A DNA stretch of 64,000 nt, taken from contig WNNJ02003550.1 in assembly GCA_012934845.2 (NCBI GenBank), positions 44,693-108,692 on the forward strand, given 5' to 3'. The position numbers and the translations under genes were made by a program. The notes beneath the pieces were generated by a model. That model did no database searches, was not told the origin of the DNA, and saw nothing but the letters and a program-made list of their open reading frames with translations. Below are positions 12,501-24,500 of this stretch, piece after piece. This DNA is from Pomphorhynchus laevis. Its lineage: Eukaryota > Acanthocephala > Palaeacanthocephala > Echinorhynchida > Pomphorhynchidae. Every line of letters begins with the position of its first letter. Position 1 is the first letter of the stretch.

Positions 12501-15500
12501 AGCTAAAAATTCAAACAAGCTGATGCACTACGTTCAACATCAAATCCTAGCTTTTTTATCCGAACGATCACTTCGCTATAGGATAATGGATTCTTAAAAG
12601 TATATTTAAAGCAATTTGCTAGAGAGCTGTTTACAGGTACTGCCTGAAGTAGAAAACAGAAAAACGACTCAGTTATACATGAAGTTATCATCGATGCATG
12701 CCTGATCATCTTTGATAGCTGTGTCTTTTAAAAAATAGGCACTTTTAAATTGCTAAGAGCTTTTGCTCAATTTAAACCCTAAATCATTTTGGATGGTTAT
12801 AAAGCAAAGATGTTATACTGCGGTGGGCAGCGATCGACTGCAACATCTCTACAACAAATTATGTATAAACATTTATTTAGAAATGGATAATATTTTTTGA
12901 ACAAATTTTGCTTCAGATTTTTTTAATTTATAATTCGAATTAAATACGAAAGAATTTTAATACAACTTTTTTAATTAACACGAACAGGAAAGTATAAATA
13001 TGCATGCTTTTTTACAACCTTCGTCGGGAAGCTTAACCCGGAATGCGCCTACAACAGACGCCTAGACTCCAATGGGGCGTTTCGACCATAGTATACTCAT
13101 CACTGCAGGGTGGTCTCATCAGTGTGTCCCTGTAGCTACACAACTTCAACATTACTAACTCCTCAGTAAACCTCTGAATGGAAGTCACCAAGCGCACGCT
13201 CAATATGACTTTCATTCAGAGGTTTACTGAGGAGTTAGTAATGTTGAAGTTGTGTAGCTACAGGGACACACTGATGAGACCACCCTGCAGTGATGAGTAT
13301 ACTATGGTCGAAACGCCCCATTGGAGTCTAGGCGTCTGTTGTAGGCGCATTCCGGGTTAATCTTCTCGACGAAATTTGTAAAAAAAGCATGCATATTTAT
13401 ACTTTCCTGTTCGTGTTAATTAAAAAAGTTGTATTAAAATTCTTTCGTATTTGATATTACGTCACCATGAGTTAAAATTCGAATTAAGTTATTACGGTAT
13501 ATTTAACTCAAAACAGTTTAAATAATTAGATGCAAACTTGTTTTAGCATTTGCATGTTGGTATTGATATATTCTTTTAAATTTTAATTTTTTTAATTTAT
13601 TTTTAATAGCGTCATAAAAACAAAGTTTGGTAGCAATTTGTTCAAGTACTGTCATTTTTATAAGAAGTGATTAAACATCTAATGTTTATTTTCCATTTGC
13701 ATATGTACGTCGATCGAAAACTTTTCTACGTTGCTATTATCACAGTCATGCGTCCAATCAAAGACGTATTGTGACTTCTAGTGACAGTCAGCAGATTTTT
13801 AATGTCACGTCTTATATCCGATTTTCTGAACTACATGTCAGGTATAAATATTATTGTCGACTCGAGGCTCATTAATAAACTTTTATCATAATGGGCTACT
13901 GTGTGTTCACTATTTCAACTTATGAAGAAGCAGCTGCTTTACTCTAATTTTGGCAGATTGTCAAATTCTTAACGTATCTCTAAGACTCATATCAGCATGG
14001 CCACGATGAAACCTCATTTCGATCGCCGGTACTTAGTAAATTGCTATTTTGGTCATTGCTAAAAGTTCATGGTCATAGGAATAAGAATAAGATTAAGCAA
14101 TAAATCTATAGTTTTGCAGTAATGCTTAGTTCTCAATTTATCATGATTGATATATACAAACAACGCACTACTGTGTTAGCTAAATATATCTGACTTCTAA
14201 TCTTTTCTGAGTTCTTACCATTAGCAAAGAACAATATCATCTAAGTATTTGAACTTCTTTGTTATATTGCGTTGGTGGCAAACCGGATCGATGATAATCT
14301 ATGGTTCCAGCACAAGCGACTGATAGGTTGTAACTATCATACCTGCCGATTTACATCTATATGTGCTTCGATCTAGTTAACATTGTAAGTTCTTGGAACA
14401 GGGAGCAACAATACAACATCATCTTCAAAATACAGATATGGTATTTTAATAGAACTGAATACCGGGATTCAGCAATGAAGCTCGTCTCGATATTCTGATC
14501 ATGTAAATTAGTACCAAAAGTGAAGACGAAAACAAGCATGTCAAACTCTAACAGCTAGAAAAAATACTTTGAATTCATGTCTAGAATGCGTGCATAGTTT
14601 GCACCTCGCTCGACAAAAATACCACTGCTTTCCGAAGATATTAGCAACCAATATTCTCTTAGTACCTTCCATTACAACTCTCAAAGAACTCTGCCAAACG
14701 CTTTCGCTAGATTAGCGAGCCACATGTGTCTTGGATAGGCGTATCCCAACGCTGTTTAAGAATTGTTGAGAGAGTGAAGAACTGGTTATTGCAAAATTTA
14801 AGATACGTGTTGTCCACTTTACGTTTTTCTTAACTACTAAAGTGGGATGATTTTATCAATCCAGGCAAATTTGGTATTACTGAGTTTACTTGAACCGCAA
14901 TGAAAAACATGGCTAAAAATTGTGCGACGCAAGCCTATCTCTTTCTGCGTTAAATTTTCATATTAAGGGCAATCGGTTAATTAAAAGTATCCTTACATCC
15001 GCCGCACCTCGCCTTTTATCAATAACTCCTTAATAGTTGAAAGGTCAATTTTGATCCAGAAGTTGAGTGACATGTTTAAAATAATGAAGTGATGAGTCTG
15101 ACTATTCCTAGACTGAAACTTATCATTTCCTTTGCTAATTCTGGTTCGTTCTTAGACAGCGAAGTGATATTCCTACATTAAAACTTTCCATTTAGCTCTT
15201 TGTAAAATATTTTCGCTTTTAGTTAAATGTAATAACGATTCTTTTCTTTTAGGCGTGCTCCTAATGGGCTGTCCAATTTTGTGGGAGTCGAATATACAGA
15301 TTATTCTTGATCTGGTAGCGACTGGAGGTAATCTTTCAAGGCCAAGAAGTTATAGGCTTCCTTTCTACGTGTGTAATCAGGATCTGACCTGGAAAGCCGC
15401 TGCTAGTCGTCCAAGGTTTGTGTTTCATTCTCACAGTTGGGTAATATAGCTTTTGATTATTTTAAAGAACTCCATACTCTTCCTTTTTTGCTTAGCTGGT

Positions 15501-18500
15501 TTAGCATACAAAATGAAATTTGTATTAAAATCTAACAAAGGAATCTTGGCATTTATATTCTAAATCTTAAAGATTGTATAATCATTCTTAGCAAGGCAAA
15601 AATATAATAAAACCTCCGTCAATAAACCAGTTCGTCATATTTCTAATATTGTAATGCCCATGTACTTATAAACCACGTGCAACTGTTAATATTTATGTTG
15701 TTGCTAATGTTTTAATAATCGTCGCAGCTAAGTAAACCGCAATGATATAATATTAGCTGAGATATATTGAAAAAGTAGTAATTAGTTTTTTACATAATTA
15801 TACACTTAAAATTTCAGTTCTTGTGAAGCAATTGTTTCTGAACATGTAAAACAAAATATCAAAACAAAGATATTTATAAGCTACGAAAGTGAATTGAATG
15901 CAAGTAATTAAAAAATTGAAAATGAATTGAAAGAAATATCGCGATGGATCGTTTCCGATTATAATCTTCGTAGTGATTTCAAATTCCGTAGCAAACAAGC
16001 TTATTTTGCTATCCTGCTTCCAAGTCAATTTACTAAACTGTGAATTTGCGGAAATTATTATTTTTTCTCTTTTGAGTTTGCTATGTGTGTAGGCAAATCC
16101 GCTACTTTTAAATACTTGCCATATTTTAACCGCAGTATTTAAAGTGTGTGAGATTAAATTAATTATTCACATATACTTTATAGAGTGAAATAAAAACTGT
16201 AAATTATTTATTTTAGAACATATTATCGAAGAAAACATTTCAATATTAAATCAAAAACTATTAGAAAAAGAAGATTTTTGGATTAAAACGCTAAAAACCA
16301 TGTACTCATTAGGATTGAATGACGCGGTACAAGGAATTGGCAGAAGTAGTATAATACATAATAAACAACTATATTATAATAATCCGGTTAAACGCAAACC
16401 AAGAAGTCATGGTGATAAAAGGAATAAGAAAAATAGAGTTAAAAATATTAAAAAAGATATGTATATAAATGAACAATTAGAAATATTAAAACAACTTTTA
16501 AGAGATAATAAGCTAAAAGATCTTTATGTAAATATAAGAAGTTTTTCTAAAGATATCATATGTTCAATAAATCAAAAATTAATTAACGAATATGATATGC
16601 TAAGTTGTATAATAGACAGTTATTGTAATACAAAATACTATAATCGTACAATAAATGTTAATAATAACAATAGAAAATATACATTAACCATAAACTTCAT
16701 TAATAAATGTATAGATAACATAAATATAGCCGGACTTTTAAATAATTCTAAAAGTAAAGAAATAATAGGATCAGATTTAAGTAAATATATTCCTAAAATA
16801 AGGTATAAGTTGTTACCACCATTAGGACGAAAAATTTGTAATTATAATAAAGAATTAAAATCAATATGTAACGATAATATTAGAAACATAATGGAAACAG
16901 AATGCAATTGTAAAAGTCTTAGTTTTGATAAAATAAATGAACATATATGTACCCATAATCTAGAATTAATTGAAAATTGTGAATTAAGAAAGCTGCTATC
17001 AAAATGGTATAAATATAGATTAAATAATAACAATAAAAATAAAATTTACAAATCGTTATATAATAACTTAAATGATTACTTTTATAAATTGATTAATATT
17101 AAAGGCTTTAATACACAAAGATAAACATTTGGAAAACTTATATATTAGATGAAATTATAGTTATAATAAAGAATTGAAATCAATATGAAACGATGATATT
17201 AGAAACATTATAGAAATAGAATGCCCTTACAAAAGTCTTAATTTTGATAATAAAACAAATGAACATGTATGTACCCATAATCTAAAATTACTTTAAACCA
17301 ACGAATATAAGGAATACTGTAAAAAATATATAAATATAGATTAAATAATAACGACAAAAATAAAATTACAATTCGTTATATAGTAACTTTAATTACTACT
17401 TTGATATATTTGATGGGCTAATTCATAATAAAAGCTTAAATACATCTAATATAAAAATATGGAAATCCTTCAAAAATAAAGTAAACATAATAAACATTTA
17501 TAAAAGGAAAGATAAAGTAAATACAAATATTTATATACAACTTTCTACATTAAAGGATAACTATATAATATAATCATTGATTAATAGTAATAACTGTCTT
17601 CATATACAAAAACTTTATTATGATATATTGATTAAAGAGGTAAATTATAATCATTTAAATGTAAACTAAACAAATGAACGTAGTGATATAAGTTTAGAAA
17701 TAATTGTAACAAGTCACCGTTCAATATTGAATAAAAATAGTATAAAGGTTGACTCAGATAATAAAACTATACCTATATTATATTGGAATCCAAAATTACA
17801 TAAAAATCCAATAAAACCCTAGGTTCATATGTAGTGCGTTTAAATGTACATTAAAACCACTTTCTGTCTATATGAATAAAATACTTAAAGTAATTAAAGC
17901 ACATTTTAAAAAATATTGCAAGGTAATCGAAATTAATACTGGTATAAAACACTATTTCAGTATTAATTCTACAAAAGAATTTTTAGAACAGACAAAAGGA
18001 ATAAATTTTCAAAATATAAATACATACGATTTTAGTACGCTTTATACAAATCTAGATTTAACAGATATTAAAGATGCATTAGAAAAACTAATTAATCTTA
18101 TATTTGGAAATAAATATACATGCACATGTTATAATAACTATAACGCCTATCTAACAAAGATTAAACAATTAAGAAAATATGCATATATGGATAAAATTGA
18201 ATTAATAGATACTTTTAATATTTTGATAAATCAAAATTATTTAAAAGTAGAGATTAGACAAATTATAGGTGTCCTAATAGGAGGTAATAGTAGCCCAATT
18301 ATAGCTGACTTGTTTTTAAGCTTTATAGAATAAGAATATGTTCATAACTGTGTAAAAATAAATCTAAACAATATAAATATATGAAATATGTTTCGATATA
18401 TTGATGATATATATGCATTTAACTCTAACAATTTTTATTCAATAAGTGAAAAAAATATCCAGGTAGCCTTATTTTAAATAAAATTAATATTGAAGAAAAA

Positions 18501-21500
18501 TAATGTGTATATTTAGATATGAACAGTAAATTAAGATCTGCTAAAACTACTATTAATTTATATCGTAAAGATGACATATTTAAATTTACAAGAAACATAT
18601 GTTTGCATGAGCATTCATGCATACCATATAATATAAAATATAATACATTAAATAATGAAATTTTAAGAATTGCAACAATATGTAATGATATTGGCTTTCT
18701 TCAAAATCATTTAAATAATTTAATAGATACATTTTAAACCAGGTTACTATAAAAATATCATCACAAGAAAATAATAAAATATATAAATCAACATAATAAT
18801 ATTAAAAATTAATTTAAGCTGTCAAGTGGCAAATTTTTATGGATGGATAATAAATAATATACTTTGTATTAGAATAAGATACTAGATAATCAAATTTCAT
18901 CAGAGGAAATACGTCATCGCATGTATTTGACCCCGCTGATATTTTGGGTCGAGAAATAAAGGCCGAAACCTTTTATTATGACAGTTCATTTTGACGACAT
19001 ATAATTCTTATTCTGATACATCACTTGTTATTTATTAGTCAATTAATAAATATTGATTTTAATTTTAAATTTTAATTTTAAATTTTAACTTGATATAAAT
19101 ATAAATTCTATAAATCCAGAAAGCCTTATTCTTAACAAAACCAATATTGATGATAAAGAAGGTGTATATCTAGATATAAACATTAAATTAACATTAACTA
19201 AAACTACCATTAATTTATATCGTAAAGATGACATATTTAAATTTACAATAAACATATTTTTATTTAATACATTAAATAATGAAATTTTAAGAATTTCAAG
19301 AATATGGAATGATATTAGCTTTCTTCAAAATATTTTACATTATTTAATCGATGCATTTTTTAAACTAGGTTACTATAAAAATAACATCAAGCAGAAAATA
19401 GTAAAATATATAAATCAACACAATAATATAAAGAATAAATTTAAACTCTTAAGTGGCAAATTTTTATGGATGGATAATAAATAATATACTTTGTATTAGA
19501 ATAAGATACTAGATAGTTTTATCAGAGGAAATACATCATTAGCATGTATTTGGCCCCGCTGCTATGTTAGGTCGAGGAAGAGGGCCCGTAAATTGATAAC
19601 ATAGCAGTTCCTCCTGGTAACCTCTAATCCTTATTATGATACATAGTTTGTTATCTATTAGTCAATTCATAAAAATTGACTTCTATTTTTAATTTCAGTT
19701 TATAATTCATCTTGATATAAATTATATAAAATCTTATAACAATTATTTATTATTAATTAATTTTTTATTATTTAACTATTTAACTTTTATTTTGCATTAT
19801 TTTTAATTTGCAATATAAAATACGTAGACTCAGTTAGCTTATTTAATCTTAAGTAATTATTTTTGCTATTTTACTTTATTTTTATTTATATATCGTATAA
19901 AATACGTAGACTGAGGGATCTGATCTGATTTATTCTACTGACAAGTTGTTATTGAATTGTAGACTTTGTTTTTCCGATAATATAATCTCTTAGAAATACT
20001 GAAATTATGTATTTTTGATACGACATCATTTTTCTGCTAATTTTTAATTAGCAGAAAATATAATGGAGAAGTACAAATCAGTAAAATATTATTTAAAATA
20101 AATTTAAACTATTAAACGGAAAGCTTTTTACGGATGGATCATTAACTTTTTATTAGAATAAACTACACTAAATAATCAAATTTCATCAGAGGAAATACGT
20201 CATTCCGCGGATTTGGCACCGCTACTTTGTTGCGTCGAAAAATAAAAGCCAAAACCTGATAATATATCAGTTCTTTCTGATGACCTCTAATCCTTATTCT
20301 GATACATCGTCTTCCCCTTATTCTTCAGCCTTTGTCCCGCTTTGAGGCGGGGTCGGCTGATTATGGTGCATCGTCTGTTATTTATTAATCAATTTATTAA
20401 AATTCATTTTTAATCTTAATATCTTCTTCTTCTTTTTCTTTAGCCTTTTTCCCGTGTGTTGGCGGGGTCGGCTCTCATGGAACGCATCCTCCATTTGCAA
20501 CGATCCGAAGCCAGATCAGGGTGTAGTCCAGCATCTCTTAGATCCTTGTGCAGCGTGTCAGACCATCGCTGTCTTGGTCGTCTTTTGAGGCGTTTGCCTT
20601 TAAAGTCTATTTTCAAGCCTGCCTTTGCGATGGAACCGTCATGTGCCCGTAGAGTGTGGCCAAACCAGCGGAGACGGGCTTCTAGCATTTTCTCACTGAT
20701 AGGCATCACACCGTATCGTCGGTAAATATCATCATTGCGAACCCGATTTAGGAGACTAAAACCGCTTGTCCATCGAAGCATCTTCGTCTCCATGACAGCG
20801 AGACGACGTTCCGCTATCTTTGTGATAGGCCAGCATTCTGCTCCATAAAGAGCAATGGGACGAATAACGCTTCGATATATCTTTGACTTTATGCTATCCT
20901 TCATTTTGCGGTCGCACATTATGCCAGTTGTAGCACGCCACTTCATCCATGTAGCATTGATTCTGGCAGTTATTTCGTTGTTCAATTCGCCATCAGCTGA
21001 GAGCACCGATCCTAGATATTTGAAATTTTCGGTCCGTGGAAGGTCTGTTCCGTTGATATTGATCGTGCCCGTATCGTTTGTATTGGTCGTCAAGTACTCA
21101 GTCTTCCTAGTGTTTAGCCGCAGGCCATGTTGTGCTAATCTGTCATTCCAAAGCTTGACTAACTGCGTGAGGTCGGTCTTATTGACGGAAGCTAGAAAGA
21201 CGTCGTCCGCATATAGTAGGGTATAAGGTGCTTGACGCTGAATGTCGCTCGTTAAGGTATCCATGACCAGAATAAACAGAAGTGGCGAAAGCACGCTTCC
21301 TTGGTGGACGCCGACGGAAATACGAAATGGTTTTGATACTTCAGCTGTGCATCGTACTCTGCTTCTTGGGCCGATGTAGAGCAGCTTGACCCACTCAACC
21401 AGATGCTCTGGGATTTGATGTTGGCGTAGCGCATGCCAGATAAGCTCATGTGGAACGCGATCGAAAGCTTTCTCTAAGTCGAGGAATGCTATGTGAAGAG

Positions 21501-24500
21501 GTGTGTCTTTTTCCCGATATTTTTCGATCAGCAGCCGCGCGGCATGTATGGCGTCGGTGGTGCCACATCCCTTGACGAAACCAGCCTGATTGATTGTACA
21601 ATTTGCGATTTTGCGTATACGCTGGTCAAGAATTCGCTCGAATACCTTCATAGTATGAGATAGCAATCTGATAGGGCGGTAGTTTGAACATTCAGCTGGA
21701 TTTCCTTTCTTTTTCCAAATTGGTACCGTGGTGCTATATTGCCAATCAGTCGGTGTTGTGTGTTCTTCGATGATTTTGTTAAAGAGTTTCGCTAACCAAG
21801 GTGCTGGGTTCCAGCACTTGGATTTCCATAGCTCGGCTGAGATGTCATCTGGGCCTGCTGTTTTTCCCTTCTTTGTCCTCTTTAACGCTTCATCAACTTC
21901 CTCCGTGCTAATTGGGAGTAATGGACCGAGTACTGTTTGGGCTTGTGAGATTGGGGGTGAGTGAACCCTTCAGTACATACTTCCTCAAAATACTCACGCC
22001 ATCTTTCTAAAACTGCTGGTCGACCTACGATTTGTTCGCCGTTTTTATCATTAACGCAGTGGAACTTTTCGATGTCCTGAGTTTGTTTGTGGCGGAGCTT
22101 GAGAAGTCGGAAAAGGTCGCGTTCGCCGTCTCGAGTATCCAGCTTCTTGTACACTTCCTCATAATGGATGGCTCGTGCGGACGCCACGGCTTTCTTCGCT
22201 TTACGCTTGGCTTCGTGATACTTCTGCCAATTTACATGGGTCTTATCATCGAGGAATACGTGATATTGTCGCTTCTTTTCACGCACCCTCATTTTCACCT
22301 CATCTGTCCAAAGCCAAGTATCAAAATTGATGTAGCGTCTTCCGGGCTTGGTGGATCCAATTGTCTTTTTGGCGGCGATGTGAATAATATCTTTGACTCT
22401 GTTCCATTTGTTCTCGTGGTCTGTTACGTCAGGCAATTGTATGCGATGTATCATTTCAGACTCCTTCTCGTGGAATCGCCACCACTTGATGCGTGATGGG
22501 CCGGTACGCTTTTCCTGATGTTGTTTGGGTGGTTTAATATTCAAAACTGCGATTACGGGACGATGCTGTGCTGCTGTTGTCTCATAAGGTATGACCTTTA
22601 CGTCATGTACAGTGGACATTTGTTTGCGCCGTACAAGAATGAAGTCAATCTGCGATTTGTTTACTCCACTGTAGTATGTTGGAAGCTGTGTGGGCCGCTT
22701 TATGAACCATGTATTGGTGATGATGAGGTCGTGGGAGTCTGAGAAGTCGACAATGCGCTCGCCATCTTTGTTTCTCTGACCGTATCCATTTCCACCATGG
22801 CACTGATTTCCTTCGGCCCGTTGGCCAACATGACCGTTGAGATCTCCTGCGATTATTAGATAATCTTCAGCGGGAATTTTGCGTGTGTTGCTGTCCAGCA
22901 TCTCCCAAAATGTATCTTTCGCTGATTCGCTTTGTCCTGTCTGTGGTGCATAAGCAGAGAAAATGTGAATTGTTCGCTCCATGGTAACGATGGTTATCTT
23001 CATTAGCCGGTCGTCGTAACGATTCACCTCCTTTACAGCATCACGGAACTGCTCGGATATAGCTATACCAACCCCATTTCGTGTTCGAGTGTTACCGTTG
23101 TAAAAAAGTTTGTAACCGTTATTGCCGCGTTCGCGCTCCATGTCATAGGCTTTTGCACCACTCCATTTCGTCTCTTGTAATGTACATACGTCGATTTTCC
23201 TTCTTCGCAGCATCATCGCTAGTTCTTCGGTCCTACTAGTAAGTGTGCCGATGTTTAGAGATGCTACGCACATCTTTTCGTGAGCTTTAATCTTAATATA
23301 TTAATGTAAATTGTAAAATGTTAATTTTTATTGTTTAAATTTATACATTCTACAAAATACTTCGACTCACTTAACAAACCTGGTTTGTATAAAGTGTTTA
23401 GCGCTATGTGCTATATTCATCAATATATTCTTAAAATCCTCTTTTAATCTCTTGGTCATTGTAATCATCTTTACAGTAGATATCATACCATATGCAGAAT
23501 AGAAGGTATTTATTCGGATATTAACAGTAAATTAACATCAGCATAAATTGGGTACCTTAGAACGCGATGGGTTTTATTACATTTCTATGATTTTTGACTT
23601 TGTTTCCTACTTGTCAAATCACATAAAACTCTTATTGCTGACTGCAGAACCATCCACACTGTGTATATTCTTATTATGATCTCTGAATGCATGTATATGC
23701 TATGTTATGGTTGATCCAATGTATTTAAATATCATTGTTCGAATGAAGTCTTTTCGACATTTATGTGTAGGTCAAAGTGCTTGAATCTGATACTTCACGT
23801 TCTAACTTGCCCTTGAAAATCAGCGTTGTCAAGCAACGCAAACATAACGTGGTCAGCGAATAATATAGAAGAAAATTAAATTCTTTAAGTGATTATTAAA
23901 TGTCCCTGATTTCATATATCACATTAGTTAATTTCGCTTATAAATTAAAGATGTCAGTTTTGCATAAGCTATATTCAATTATTATTAAATTTTTATTATT
24001 CTATAATTTAATATTGTATGATTTTTTATTTTTTAAAAATAAAAAATTTAATTTAATTAATTTCTTTAATTATTCTTTAATTTTATTATTAATTTAAGAA
24101 TATTATCAGTGAATTAAGAATTTAATCGTCAATATTATTTCATTAACACGATACTTATTTTCTAATCACGTTTATTGTAATTCAAGATGTAAATATTGAT
24201 ATACATTTTTCGCTGCAATTGCATTCGAGGTATGTTTCTTTACGTCTTTGAATCTTTAATTTGACATGTTGAATAGTTATTGAAATATATGCATGTGTTT
24301 TGTGGTACGTTGTTTTAGGGCCTCGAGGCGTTGATAAGTTTCATGTCATCATTAATTTCAACATTTATTGAAATATAGCAGTAATCACATTAACCATCAC
24401 GTATTTGTACTCATAATACTTCAAACTTTGTGAATATGCAGTTATTTATAATTGAAATATAATATGTTCAAATTGAAATAGTTAACATGTATTTAAATTT

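Larger units (their letters stand above)
12942..13452. repeat. 511-bp near-perfect palindrome with opposed hammerhead units
   Basis: Arms 12942-13186 and 13207-13452 are reverse complements around a 20-base centre. The core 140 bp on each side (13041-13180 against 13213-13352) is identical. The outer part has about four substitutions and one T indel, and there is one mismatch next to the centre. Each arm carries a hammerhead ribozyme, so the two are transcribed from opposite strands. It lies in intron 6 of the HDHD5-like gene. Confidence 0.9.
16215..19110 (+). mobile_element. PLE copy P5, longest in the window, N-terminal GIY-YIG type
   Basis: The longest copy of the AT-rich PLE family. Its open reading begins mid-domain with EHIIEENISIL and EDFWIKTLKTMYSLGLND, the end of an N-terminal GIY-YIG nuclease as in Hydra/Naiad-type PLEs with permuted domains. 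It runs through NCELRKLLSKWYKYR, YWNPKLHK, FSTLYTNL (motif A), GGNSSPIIADLFLSF (motif B) and YIDD (motif C) to KFLWMD and the 3' motif near 18930-18990. Several frame breaks. No C-terminal GIY-YIG follows the thumb, which fits the permuted class. It sits in intron 7 of HDHD5. Confidence 0.85.
20423..23285 (-). mobile_element. RTE-type LINE, nearly intact
   Basis: A 2863-bp insertion flanked by a perfect 14-bp duplication. On the minus strand the endonuclease comes first and the RT second, in one design reading frame, and the element ends in a GAA-rich tail, as RTE/BovB elements do. I see only one frame change, near 21940, where endonuclease and RT frames part. The 5' leader before the first ATG is only about a dozen bases, so the copy may be slightly 5'-truncated. 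GC content is clearly higher than the flanks. The low damage and clean duplication mark it as the youngest insertion in the HDHD5 region. Confidence 0.92.

Noticed and set aside
13033-13360. Two identical 60-residue open frames on opposite strands
   Set aside because: They are the same palindrome arm read from either side and overlap the hammerhead core; an RNA explanation fits every conserved base, a protein one does not.
12942-13452. Palindrome as a pure assembly artefact
   Set aside because: The arms differ at several outer positions and by one T, which a simple fold-back read would not produce; still worth checking with long reads.
21728-22742. Several plus-strand open frames of 65-154 codons over the RTE
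   Set aside because: They are antisense to the endonuclease and RT and have no protein-like features.
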